Below, one piece after another: positions 13,296-21,031 of a stretch of 28,940 nt of DNA. Both the position numbers and the translations under genes were made by a program. Position 1 is the first letter of the stretch. Every line of letters begins with the position of its first letter. This stretch comes from an uncultured Ruthenibacterium sp. (GTDB lineage Bacteria; Bacillota; Clostridia; Oscillospirales; Ruminococcaceae), in NCBI GenBank assembly GCA_910587145.1, contig CAJUMH010000034.1, positions 1-28,940 on the forward strand, in the 5' to 3' direction. The notes under the pieces are model-generated. The model saw nothing but the letters and a program-made list of their open reading frames with translations. It was not told where the DNA came from and did not search any database.

Positions 13296-14504
13296 TCACT
13301 CCTTTTTGCCCGAAGCGCCCCAGCGCTCCATGTTTTCCGCGTCGTCGTTGCTCAACTCATCATGCAGCGACCATCCGTCCACATAGGGAACCTCGGGCAC
13401 CCAATCCGGCTGGTGAACGATCTTCATCTTCAGTGCCTTTGTGGGGCAGGTGACAACGCAGTTGCCGCAGCCCTTGCATTTTTCCTCTTCGATGGTGACG
13501 GCGCCGTTTTCCAGATGGATGGCGTCATAGTTGCAGCGGGTGACGCAGATGCCGCAGCCGACACAGGGATCCTCCCGCCATACCGGGCGAAAGCGGCTGG
13601 GCTTGCGGACATCCTTCAGCCCGGCATCCTCGTAGAACTGGATGGCGCAGCAATCGGTGCAGCAGCTGCACACATAGGTGGTGTCACGGGTGTTGGGCGT
13701 TGTGTAGATCGCCCTTGAGCGCTCGGCCTCATCCAGCCGTTTCATCGCCTCTTCCATTGTGGGCACATACACGTTTATCTTTTTGGCAAAAAATTCTGCC
13801 TGCCGGTTGAACGAGAAGCAGTGTCCGTCCTCTCCGCCGTGCTCGCACATGCCGTCTTTGCAGTAATCCGGATCGTACCTTCCCAGATCGATATAGCTGC
13901 GGTAGGTGCGGCAAACGCACTGCGCGGTGAAGATCGTGCCGTTGCGCACATTTCGCTCCATGATCTCCTTCATGTTTTCGCAGTACATCACACCCGGAAG
14001 ATCCTTGATCGAATTCCACTTTGGAATGACGCGCATCTCTCCGGCTGTGGCGGCGGCCGCCTGCGGCGAATAGGAGACGCGGATCCACTGATCCATCAGC
14101 TTATACGCCTTGATGTAGGGCATCCAATCCAGCCCCTGCGCGATACGGCCAGTGCCGATGCTGTCGCGGAAGGCCACCATGTTCAGATGCGGGCTGAAGA
14201 TACGGGGATTGGCCACATTGGATGCGATGATCTTGCCCAGCAGTTCCATCTCGGTGAGCACCGCGTCTACATGGTCTGCGTCAAGGCCCAGCTTTTCCGC
14301 AACTTCCGGCGCCGTGGCGGGCAGCAGCGAGACAAACTGCATTTCTTCTTTTGTATACACCTCGCTCATCAGATACGGTGTGATAAAGGTGTTGGGAGAG
14401 AGTCTTTCATAAACCTTGGCGCCCTCGATGTAAACGGGATCCAGCTCCGGCAGCGGGCTGCCGAGGATCTCTTCCACTTTTGCTCTTTGTTCTTCCAATG
14501 TCAT
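13296..14504 (-). CDS. 4Fe-4S ferredoxin-domain protein with winged-helix-like N-terminus and extra Cys motifs, 402 aa
   Basis: Residues 45-95 look like a small winged-helix region (APEVAEKLGLDADHVDAVLT). The middle holds CVC (196-198), C215, C220 and C229, then a dense CSCCTDCC motif (279-286). The C-terminal part is a standard 2x[4Fe-4S] ferredoxin: CVGCGICVTRC (314-324) and CKGCGNCVVTC (343-353). I recognise the general class, ferredoxins with an N-terminal domain and a CxCCxxCC segment in anaerobes, but no defined function. The start at 14504 has AAGGAAGG 7 bases before the ATG; the frame is open further upstream without a start signal. It is first in the unit with the CooC-like ATPase, so it may supply electrons or act as a redox partner in metallocentre activation. 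That role is inferred from context only. Confidence 0.75.
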   Translation of the reverse strand: MTLEEQRAKVEEILGSPLPELDPVYIEGAKVYERLSPNTFITPYLMSEVYTKEEMQFVSLLPATAPEVAEKLGLDADHVDAVLTEMELLGKIIASNVANPRIFSPHLNMVAFRDSIGTGRIAQGLDWMPYIKAYKLMDQWIRVSYSPQAAAATAGEMRVIPKWNSIKDLPGVMYCENMKEIMERNVRNGTIFTAQCVCRTYRSYIDLGRYDPDYCKDGMCEHGGEDGHCFSFNRQAEFFAKKINVYVPTMEEAMKRLDEAERSRAIYTTPNTRDTTYVCSCCTDCCAIQFYEDAGLKDVRKPSRFRPVWREDPCVGCGICVTRCNYDAIHLENGAVTIEEEKCKGCGNCVVTCPTKALKMKIVHQPDWVPEVPYVDGWSLHDELSNDDAENMERWGASGKKE

Positions 14505-14611
14505 ACGGGGTCCTTCCTTTCTTCTGAAAAGTTGTGGATACAGGCGGCCGGCAGCCGCCTCCGAAAATGAAAAGCCGCCGCAGAAATCTGCGTCTGCTTG
14601 GGCCTGCACAA

Positions 14612-14640
14612 TAGACAAGCGAAAAAAATTGTGGTATAAT
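14612..14640 (+). promoter_or_regulatory. Promoter of glpP
   Basis: TAGACA (14612-14617), 17 bases, TATAAT (14635-14640), with TGG before the -10 (extended). A second extended -10 (TGATATAAT, 14652-14660) follows 20 bases on but lacks a -35. No equally good promoter is seen for the divergent Fe-S/cooC unit. Confidence 0.7.
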
Positions 14641-14684
14641 ACGATAAAATGTGATATAATAAAATTTTAAGCATTTATATCACA
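14630..14684. promoter_or_regulatory. Repeated TGTGRTATAATA half-sites in the divergent control region
   Basis: TGTGGTATAATA (14630-14641) and TGTGATATAATA (14650-14661) are direct repeats exactly 20 bases apart, two helical turns. TATATCACA (14676-14684) repeats the motif inverted and pairs with 14650-14658. The copies overlap the -10 elements, so a protein bound here would block transcription. The regulator is not identified. Confidence 0.45.
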
Positions 14685-14735
14685 CTGCCTGACAAAGGAC
14701 ATAATGCGCAAACATTTTTGATGGGAGGATGGGAA

Positions 14736-15389
14736 ATGATCATGAACAATGCGAAGAAAGAGATCCTTGAGCTTCTCCACTGCGACCCGCTCATTGCTGC
14801 CATCCGAGACGAAAACGGGTTTCGTGCCGCGCTGGAAAGCAACATTCCGGTGATCTTCCTGCTGAACAGCAACATTCTCAGCCTTGCGCAGCAGTGCGAA
14901 CAGCTTGCGGCGCAAAACAAGAAGGTATTTGTGCATATCGATCTGGTGGATGGCTTATCCTCTGTTCCGGTTGCCGTCGATTTTATTTCCCAAATGACGC
15001 CTGCCGCCGGCATTCTCACGACGCACGGCAGCATTATCAAGCGGGCCGCGGAGCTGAACCTGCTCAGCATCTACCGTATTTTTATGCTGGACGGGGTCGC
15101 GCTGCAGCGCGCGAAACGCAACATCGACAAGACCCGGCCCAATTTTCTCGAGATCATGCCCGGGATGATGCCCACGATCATAGAGCGTCTTACCGATTAT
15201 ACGCGCATTCCCGTTATCGCAGGCGGATTGCTCACGCAGGATGTCGATATCCGAAACGCGCTGCGCGCCGGCGCTGTGGGTGTTTCCTCTACGAATCCCG
15301 ATCTGTGGGGACGGTGCTTTTCACTGCAGGCGCCCGACGCACAGGCCGGGCAGGAGGAGCGCCCCGAACACGCCGGAGAAAAAGGCTGA
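14736..15389 (+). CDS. glpP: Glycerol-3-phosphate-responsive antiterminator GlpP, 217 aa
   Basis: GlpP is a TIM-barrel-like cytoplasmic protein that, with glycerol 3-phosphate, binds leader RNA of glycerol genes and prevents early termination. Family features are the N-terminal DPLIAAIRDENGFRAAL, FVHIDLVDGLSS, AAGILTTHGSIIKRA, MPGMMPTIIERL and the C-terminal IPVIAGGLLTQDVDIRNALR with AGAVGVSST. I chose ATG 14736 because GGGAGG lies 7 bases upstream; another ATG two codons on is possible. The C-terminal 25 or so residues after SSTNPDLWG are low-complexity and Gln/Glu-rich. No glpF, glpK or glpD gene is in the window, so its target lies elsewhere. It is divergent from the Ni/Fe-S unit. Confidence 0.9.
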   Translation: MIMNNAKKEILELLHCDPLIAAIRDENGFRAALESNIPVIFLLNSNILSLAQQCEQLAAQNKKVFVHIDLVDGLSSVPVAVDFISQMTPAAGILTTHGSIIKRAAELNLLSIYRIFMLDGVALQRAKRNIDKTRPNFLEIMPGMMPTIIERLTDYTRIPVIAGGLLTQDVDIRNALRAGAVGVSSTNPDLWGRCFSLQAPDAQAGQEERPEHAGEKG

Positions 15390-15394
15390 ACCCA

Positions 15395-15426
15395 GGCCGT
15401 CCCGCCGCCTGTGCGGCAGGACGGCC
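15395..15426. terminator. Hairpin between convergent glpP and the sugar operon
   Basis: GGCCGTCC (15395-15402) pairs with GGACGGCC (15419-15426), extended inward by GCCGC/GCGGC. On the plus strand GTTTCGCTTTT follows; on the minus strand TGGGTTCAGCCTTTTTC follows. The T-runs are imperfect, but the site lies between two convergent gene ends and probably serves both. Confidence 0.6.
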
Positions 15427-15443
15427 GTTTCGCTTTTGCGCTG

Positions 15444-17000
15444 TTAAAAAGCGGTGTCCATCACCACATGCAGCACGCCGTTTTCCGGTTCTACGCCGAA
15501 GCCGTAGTCCGCCTCGTCGCCGTTGCGGCGGAACCGCGGGCAGAAAACACCGTTTTCATCAAACTGCCCTTCCTCAACGGTCAAAAACGCCTGACTGCGC
15601 TGGTTGAGGAAGTCGTCCGAGTGTGCGGCGCTGGTGGCCGCGACGCTGTCTGCCTTGGGGAACAGCATCAGCCGCCAGCCGGTGCCGGCCAGATAAAATT
15701 CATCCGTCCCGTTGTACCAGATCAGCCCCATGCCGCGGATGGGGGCCGGTTTGCCCAGCAGGGCATCCAGCCCGCTTGCGCTCTTTTTCATCCAGTCGCC
15801 CAGATCCTTCTTGAAGCGGACGCTGCCAATGCGATCCCCAAAATCGATATACTGCTCGGAAGCGCCGTCGTACTGCCCCACGGCGATCAGGCGCGGCGTG
15901 CCCTGGTCTTTTTCGATCAGCGGCTGCATGCTGCGCAGGATCTGCATCGCCGCAGCGGCGCCCCGCGCGATGGGCCGGAGGTTTTCCTGCTCATCCAGCA
16001 TCATATCAAGGCCAAATACATGCACGCCGCACAGCCCGTATTCCACAACGCCGCGAATGGCGTTTACCATCGCAAGCTCCGAATAAAGGGTCTCCGGCAG
16101 ATAATAGGGGTTTTCCATGCTGCTGTAGGTCTGGTGCAGCGCTTCCACCGTCCGATACTCCTGCAGGTAGATATCCGGGGCCAGCGCCTCAACGTGCGGC
16201 GTGGCCTTTTTGAAGAGCGCAAACGTGCGCGTTACCGCGCCGCCCGAGGGATAATCGACGCCGGGCACCTGATTGTGCATCTCCTGCAGCCAGGCGTTTA
16301 CGTAAAACGGCAGCGCCGTAACCGCGCGGGCCGCCTCTGCAAGCGCGTCGATGTAGCGCGCGACCGCATACGCGGTGAAGAATTCCGGCGCGTAAAAGCC
16401 ATATACGTCCTCCCAACTGCCGGAGCCTTCGGCAAGCGCGGCCACCTCGTTTGGTACCGGCGCCTGATACAGGGCTGTTGCCGCCTCGCTGTAGTCGCGC
16501 ATGGTGCCGATCAGGCCGGGCTCGTTTTCGATCTGGATTGCAATCACCGTATTGTCGCGGTCGGTTTCGGTAATATGGCGGCAAAGCGCCACAAATGCCG
16601 CGCAGTCGGCTTCCCAGGTGGCTTTGCAGTGCGGCGAGAGCGAACGCACAGGTGTGCCGTCCGCCGCGGCGGCCCACCAAAAGCGCCGGTGGTCCCGTTT
16701 CACCCAGCCCGGCACATAGTGAGAATTGCCGTTCTTCCAGGTGCCGAACCACAGCACCACAAGATGCAGGCCATGCTGGCGCGCCGTGCGGATCAGCATA
16801 TCGGTCTGCTCGAACGAATAGCTGCCCTCGCTCGGCTCCAGCAGTTCCCAGGTGACGGCGGCTGCAATGGTATTCATGCCCATTTTCTGCGCGGCACGGC
16901 AATCCCGTGCCATGCGCTCGGCGCAGGCAGAACTGGAATTGTTCGTTTGTCCTCCAATGGAGAAAAACGGTTTTCCGTTGCATTTAAAAAGAGAATTCAT
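15444..17000 (-). CDS. Glycoside hydrolase, GH35/GH42-like beta-galactosidase with DUF5597-type C-terminus, 518 aa
   Basis: The N-terminal part is a TIM-barrel glycosidase: GMNTIAAAVTWELLEPSEGS (41-60) and the acid/base segment IAIQIENEPG (153-162), matching the QxENE(Y)G motif of GH35. The remainder resembles the DUF5597 region of bacterial GH35-like proteins. There is no signal peptide, so it should act inside the cell on a glycoside imported by the symporter encoded just upstream. Beta-galactosidase activity is the family expectation; the true sugar may differ given the unusual operon. I chose ATG 17000. A GTG at 17057 in frame has no ribosome binding site. The only SD-like AAGGAGG (17047-17053) is separated from the ATG by a 12-bp hairpin. 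Confidence 0.75.
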   Translation of the reverse strand: MNSLFKCNGKPFFSIGGQTNNSSSACAERMARDCRAAQKMGMNTIAAAVTWELLEPSEGSYSFEQTDMLIRTARQHGLHLVVLWFGTWKNGNSHYVPGWVKRDHRRFWWAAAADGTPVRSLSPHCKATWEADCAAFVALCRHITETDRDNTVIAIQIENEPGLIGTMRDYSEAATALYQAPVPNEVAALAEGSGSWEDVYGFYAPEFFTAYAVARYIDALAEAARAVTALPFYVNAWLQEMHNQVPGVDYPSGGAVTRTFALFKKATPHVEALAPDIYLQEYRTVEALHQTYSSMENPYYLPETLYSELAMVNAIRGVVEYGLCGVHVFGLDMMLDEQENLRPIARGAAAAMQILRSMQPLIEKDQGTPRLIAVGQYDGASEQYIDFGDRIGSVRFKKDLGDWMKKSASGLDALLGKPAPIRGMGLIWYNGTDEFYLAGTGWRLMLFPKADSVAATSAAHSDDFLNQRSQAFLTVEEGQFDENGVFCPRFRRNGDEADYGFGVEPENGVLHVVMDTAF

Positions 17001-17011
17001 ATCGGGTAAAA

Positions 17012-17043
17012 CGGGAGGCGCGCAGAACAGCGCGCGCCTCCCG
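17012..17043 (-). promoter_or_regulatory. Hairpin between the ribosome binding site and start of the glycosidase gene
   Basis: A perfect 12-bp stem (CGGGAGGCGCGC/GCGCGCCTCCCG) with an 8-base loop sits between AAGGAGG (17047-17053) and ATG 17000. If folded, it brings the SD to about 14 bases from the ATG. On the minus strand it is followed by TTTTACC, so it might instead partly terminate transcription after the symporter gene. Confidence 0.6.
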
Positions 17044-17085
17044 CTGCCTCCTTTCACATTGGATGGCGCGATGGCAGAAAAGATA

Positions 17086-18474
17086 TCAATACTTTTGGGA
17101 CATCTGTGCCTCTGCTTCCTCGCGGGTGATCAGGCCTTCGTTGCACTTGGTCATTGCAAAGATATCCTTATCGCGCAGCCTGTACATCCGGAAGATCGGC
17201 AGGGCAATGATCAGGCCCAGAACCGGCACCAGACAGTACAGCGCCCAAACATGGCCCGGCAGCGTTGCGGGCTGGATGGCACCCTCGCCCTCGACATAGC
17301 CGACCATTGCAAGGCAGACGGAGGAGAGCGCCGTTGCGCCTGCGCCCATGAACTTGGTAAAGAAGGTATGCGCGGCAAATGCGATGCCCTTCGCATCCAC
17401 ACCGGTTTTGTACGTGCCGTATTCGCAGCAATCGCCGATGAACGTATAGAGCAGTGTGGAGACAAAACCGTAGCAAACGCCGCGGACGATCGTGAGCGCC
17501 AGAAAAACGGTAAAGCTCTGATAACCGATAAAGTAGATTACAACGCACAGCACGTTCATGATAATGAGCGAGAGCATAAACAGGCGGAACTTTTCCATCC
17601 TTTTCAGCAGCGGAGGAACCAGCAGTGCCGACAGCATCGGCGGCGCAAGCAGCGCAAGGCTCATCAGTGAGGCGTAGCCCTCGCTGCCGAAGCAGTGGCG
17701 CGCTACGATGATGGACATTGTGGAGGAAATGTTGAAGGAATAGTATACGAGAAACGCGATGTAGAAGATGAGCAGGTATTTGTTGCTGACGATGTACCGC
17801 ACCATTTCCTTCAGGGTGGGATCCTTGGAATCCTCGCCGCGTCCGTTGAAGCGCTCTTTTACCTTGAAGTTTACCGGGATCATTGTGATCATGCAGAAGA
17901 TGCAGAACACGATGATGGTGTTGGTCCAGCCGCCCAGCGAGGTACGCACCAGCGGCAGCAGGAACATCGGCAGGAAAATGGCCACGGAGCCGAAGAAACG
18001 CCCGCGCGAGATGAGCAGCGTGCGCTCGTTGGGGTCGTTTGTCATGGCGGTGCTCAGCGCGTAGATGGGAACGTCGCCGATGGTGTAGGCGGTATCCCAA
18101 AGCATATAGCCGACAACCAGCCACGCCACCTTCAGGCCGGTGGGCAGGCCCTGCGGGATTGCAAAGACAACAATCGTGGAAAGCGGGATCGCCAGGATCG
18201 AAATACGGATCCACGGCAGATACTTGCCGCCCTTGAAGTGGATCTTCTCCAGCAGAACGCCGAAGATCGGATCGTTGATGGCGTCCCATGCCTTGATGGC
18301 GAATGCGATGCCTGCGAACAGCAGCGCGGAAATGCCGGCGTCCAGCGCGTACTGCTGCAGGAACGAATAGCACAGAACATACGTCATGCCCTGTCCCAGA
18401 AAGTAAAAGCTGTAGTTGAAACGTTCCAGCTTACCGGTTAGGCGGGAGTCGGCTTGCGCATTTTCTTTTTTCAT
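17086..18474 (-). CDS. GPH-family sugar:cation symporter, 462 aa
   Basis: It is an integral membrane carrier with about 12 hydrophobic segments, of the glycoside-pentoside-hexuronide (MelB/XynB-like) family. It typically imports glycosides or oligosaccharides with Na+ or H+. Typical features are the early DAINDPIFGVLLEK (MelB-like 'DxxxDP' loop), a central cytoplasmic loop near EDSKDPTLKEMV, and the late GDCCEYGTYKTGVDAKGIAF, close to the conserved 'D..EYG..KTG.R' block. I chose ATG 18474 because AAGGAGGG lies 10 bases upstream; the frame is open further up without a start signal. It is placed after the PfkB gene (16-base gap) and before the glycosidase. The substrate is inferred as the glycoside cleaved by that enzyme. 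Confidence 0.9.
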   Translation of the reverse strand: MKKENAQADSRLTGKLERFNYSFYFLGQGMTYVLCYSFLQQYALDAGISALLFAGIAFAIKAWDAINDPIFGVLLEKIHFKGGKYLPWIRISILAIPLSTIVVFAIPQGLPTGLKVAWLVVGYMLWDTAYTIGDVPIYALSTAMTNDPNERTLLISRGRFFGSVAIFLPMFLLPLVRTSLGGWTNTIIVFCIFCMITMIPVNFKVKERFNGRGEDSKDPTLKEMVRYIVSNKYLLIFYIAFLVYYSFNISSTMSIIVARHCFGSEGYASLMSLALLAPPMLSALLVPPLLKRMEKFRLFMLSLIIMNVLCVVIYFIGYQSFTVFLALTIVRGVCYGFVSTLLYTFIGDCCEYGTYKTGVDAKGIAFAAHTFFTKFMGAGATALSSVCLAMVGYVEGEGAIQPATLPGHVWALYCLVPVLGLIIALPIFRMYRLRDKDIFAMTKCNEGLITREEAEAQMSQKY

Positions 18475-18490
18475 TACGAGAGAACCCTCC

Positions 18491-19534
18491 TTATAATGTT
18501 TTTGACGCTTGATCCGGTGTGCGCGGGCCCGCCGGGGCCCCTTGCCGAAACATGGCGTTTTTATAGAATTCCCGACGCTCTGCAAGCAGATTGAAATCCA
18601 CGGTTTTTTTCTGCAAAAAGGTATCCACCATCGCAAGATCGGGGATGCCCGTGCGCCCGCCGAGGCTCATGCAGTTGATATAGGATACCGCACTGGCAAA
18701 CCGCGCGCAGTCCTTAATGGTATAGTGGTAAGGCGCCCTGCCGCAGCGGTGGAGCCAGGCGTACAAAAAGCCTCCGTGAAAAACGTCGCCCGCGCCCGTG
18801 GAATCCACGATCTCAAAGCCGCAGCCGGCAAACGATTCCAGCCGGAACGTGCCGTTTGCGTCGGCGCCGGCGCAGCCGTTTTTGCCCAAGGTGACGATCA
18901 CCACCTGCGGGCCTTTGGCCAGCAGCGAAGCGCAGTTTTCTTCGTAGCTCGCATTCTGGAACAGCGCGCCGTAGAATGATTCCGACATAATGAGGATATC
19001 CGCCTTTGCCGCCAGATCCTCGGCGTTCGGTACGGGGCCGCCTGCGTCCAGCGAGACGAGAATATTGTGCTTGCGCGCAAAGCGGATGGCGGCATCGCTG
19101 GCGGGCGTATAGGGCAGGCCAAAATGAATGGCCCTTGCCTTGGCGATATAGCCCTCGTCGATCTCCTCGTCGGACAGCCTGCCCACGTCGCCCGGCTTGC
19201 CCAGAATGCTGCGGCCCTGCGTTTCTTCCTCTGCAAGACAGATGCAGAAGGTGGTGGAGCCGGGCACCTGCCGGATGTGGGAAGTATCCACACCGTGCCG
19301 CTGCATATCCTCCCTGCAGAAGCTGCCGAACGCATCCGAGCCCGTGGTGCCCACCATACCGCACCGCGCCCCCAGCCGGGCCAGCGCCACGATGGCCGAG
19401 GAGGCGTTTCCGCCGCTCTGCCAGCAGTAATCGCGGATGTAGGCAAAGCCGTCGGTTTTGGGCAGCCTGTTGATGCGGACGGCAAAATCCATGATCAGAT
19501 TTTCGATGCCAATCACATCGTATCGCTTTTCCAT
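18491..19534 (-). CDS. PfkB-family carbohydrate kinase, 347 aa
   Basis: This is a ribokinase-fold sugar kinase: GGNASSAIVALARLG (41-55) is the first PfkB signature region, and DSTGAGDVFHGGFLYAWL (244-261) the second, with catalytic base Asp250 and the anion hole GAGD. VVIVTLGKNG (211-220) is the usual ATP-domain strand. Family members phosphorylate ribose, fructose, 1-phosphofructose, ketodeoxygluconate, tagatose-6-P and others, so the substrate is not fixed. Between an isomerase and a class II aldolase the most likely product is a ketose 1- or 6-phosphate. The start at 19534 has AAGGAGGTGA directly upstream, a near-perfect ribosome binding site. The 16-base gaps on both sides show tight coupling in the operon. 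Confidence 0.88.
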   Translation of the reverse strand: MEKRYDVIGIENLIMDFAVRINRLPKTDGFAYIRDYCWQSGGNASSAIVALARLGARCGMVGTTGSDAFGSFCREDMQRHGVDTSHIRQVPGSTTFCICLAEEETQGRSILGKPGDVGRLSDEEIDEGYIAKARAIHFGLPYTPASDAAIRFARKHNILVSLDAGGPVPNAEDLAAKADILIMSESFYGALFQNASYEENCASLLAKGPQVVIVTLGKNGCAGADANGTFRLESFAGCGFEIVDSTGAGDVFHGGFLYAWLHRCGRAPYHYTIKDCARFASAVSYINCMSLGGRTGIPDLAMVDTFLQKKTVDFNLLAERREFYKNAMFRQGAPAGPRTPDQASKTL

Positions 19535-19550
19535 GCATTCACCTCCTTCT

Positions 19551-20396
19551 TTACACCGTCAGGGCGCACAGCTGCAGCTTGTCGGCAATGTACGCCACCA
19601 GCGGCTCGCGCACAAAGGGGAATTTTTCAAAGGGGCTGCAGGTTCCGAATTTTTCGGTATAGAACCGGTGCAAAAGCCCTTCATACAGCGTGATGTACTC
19701 GGTGGCAACGTTGAACTTGTTGATGCCCATCCGGAACGCCTTTTTCAGCTGATCCGCCGGAATGCCCGATCCGCCGTGCAGCACAAGCGGCACCGGGGTT
19801 GCTGCGTCGATTTTTTGCAGCCGCTCCAGATCCAGATCGGGCGGCTCTTGATAAGCCCCGTGGCAGCTGCCAAAGGCCACCGCCAGCGAGGTGACGCCGG
19901 TTTTTTCCGCAAACAGTGCCGCTTCCTCGGGCACGGTAAAGGTGCCTTTGTCGTTGTAGGCAAAGCCTGCGGCAACCTGTCCCACATGCCCCAGCTCGCC
20001 CTCAACATCCACCTCAAACGCCCTTGCCACATCCACCACCGATTTGGTAAACGCGACGTTTTCGTCAAACGGAAGGGCGGAGCCGTCGGCCATCACAGAG
20101 GTAAAGCCTGCGTGGATGGCGGCAAGGATCGTATCATAATCGCTGCAGTGATCCAGATGCAGCGCCACAGGCACGCTTGCGTCCCGCGCCAGCGTTTTGA
20201 CAAGTTCGGCATACGCCCGAAACGAGATGATTTTATTCATGGCCGGATACAGCATCAGGATCACCGGCCTGCGCGCCGCCTCGGCCCCCTTGACGCAGGC
20301 GTAAACCGTATCGTAATCCAATGCATCAAACGCGATGACAGAGGTGCTGGCCTTTTGCGCCGCATCCAGCAGATTTTTGACGCTTTCGATTCCCAT
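19551..20396 (-). CDS. Class II (zinc) ketose-phosphate aldolase, FBA/tagatose type, 281 aa
   Basis: It should cleave a ketose phosphate to dihydroxyacetone phosphate and an aldehyde. Zinc ligands and the catalytic Asp are visible: HLDHCSDYD (80-88; Asp82 catalytic, His83 zinc), FGSCHGAY (His179) and LHGGSG (His207), plus INKFNVATE (225-233) for phosphate binding. The length (281) fits the GatY/KbaY/FbaA class. Short class II enzymes of this type are found for fructose 1,6-bisphosphate, tagatose 1,6-bisphosphate and ketose 1-phosphates. In this operon it is likely a dedicated catabolic enzyme rather than the glycolytic one. The start at 20396 has GGGAGGG upstream. The final residues (LQLCALTV) are not unusual. 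Confidence 0.9.
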   Translation of the reverse strand: MGIESVKNLLDAAQKASTSVIAFDALDYDTVYACVKGAEAARRPVILMLYPAMNKIISFRAYAELVKTLARDASVPVALHLDHCSDYDTILAAIHAGFTSVMADGSALPFDENVAFTKSVVDVARAFEVDVEGELGHVGQVAAGFAYNDKGTFTVPEEAALFAEKTGVTSLAVAFGSCHGAYQEPPDLDLERLQKIDAATPVPLVLHGGSGIPADQLKKAFRMGINKFNVATEYITLYEGLLHRFYTEKFGTCSPFEKFPFVREPLVAYIADKLQLCALTV

Positions 20397-20412
20397 TTGT
20401 TTTCCCTCCCGG

Positions 20413-20913
20413 TTACAGTTTGATCTCGATGCGTTCTTCTTCCTTCAGAACGTGCATGGTGCAGTCGTTGGCATAGGTGCGCTCGGGCAGCACGTTCAGC
20501 ACATGGATCTCCTCGCTGTGCACGGCGAACGGCATGCAGTGCCATACGCCCGGCCGGATGGTGAGCATCACGTTTTGGGGCACCAAAAACGCCTCCACGT
20601 TGTCCGCCACCGCCGGATAGCTCAGGCCCGCAGGCGCAAAATAGACGAGCATATCGCCGTCGAGCGACAGAATGCCCTCTCCGCAGCGCGCGTGCTGCTC
20701 CAGCGCAAGGATGGTGGTGCCCAGGGCCTTTTTCACGCTTGTGACCGAGAAGGCGGCCATATGCGTCTGGCCCAGCTCCAGCACCTCCAGATCGGGATAG
20801 AACGTCATGCCCGGGATACCGCCGCCGGCGCCGGCGGGGTGGATCATATCGGAAAAGCTTCCGTACTTTTTAAAGTTTTCCAGGGTAAGGGGTTTTGTCT
20901 CGATTTGTTTCAT
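20413..20913 (-). CDS. Cupin-fold protein of the ureidoglycolate lyase (AllA)-like family, 166 aa
   Basis: The sequence has the AllA-type layout: an N-terminal TLENFKKYGSFSDMI, a first strand pair TFYPDLEVLELGQTHMAAFS, an EQHARCGEGILSLDGDMLVY segment, and the second barrel half LTIRPGVWHCMPFAV. AllA splits ureidoglycolate, but no allantoin or urea genes are nearby, and this copy lies in a sugar operon between the aldolase (16-base gap) and an aldo/keto reductase. Related small cupins occur in other carbohydrate loci with unknown roles. A lyase or isomerase acting on an open-chain sugar acid or a pathway intermediate is possible. Metal ligands cannot be assigned with confidence. The start at 20913 has GAAAGGA 7 bases upstream. 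Confidence 0.65.
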   Translation of the reverse strand: MKQIETKPLTLENFKKYGSFSDMIHPAGAGGGIPGMTFYPDLEVLELGQTHMAAFSVTSVKKALGTTILALEQHARCGEGILSLDGDMLVYFAPAGLSYPAVADNVEAFLVPQNVMLTIRPGVWHCMPFAVHSEEIHVLNVLPERTYANDCTMHVLKEEERIEIKL

Positions 20914-20940
20914 CTGAATTTCCTTTCTTGTGTTTGTGCG

Positions 20941-20976
20941 TTTTGATGCAGCGGGCGGGGAGCGGCCGCATCAAAA
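20941..20976. repeat. Intercistronic hairpin upstream of the AllA-like gene
   Basis: TTTTGATGC (20941-20949) pairs with GCATCAAAA (20968-20976), 9 bp, with GC-rich pairing possible in the 18-base loop. There is no T-run beyond the stem. It lies in the 118-base gap between the aldo/keto reductase and the AllA-like gene, the widest gap in the operon, and may be a processing or stability element. Confidence 0.5.
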
Positions 20977-21031
20977 GCGCGCCGCCGCCCTTCTGCCGGA
21001 GAATGAGCCCGGCGATGCATTCGGGGGTTTT

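Noticed and set aside
15411..17009. 532-aa plus-strand open frame over the glycosidase gene
   Set aside because: Antisense shadow of the hydrolase; no recognisable domain.
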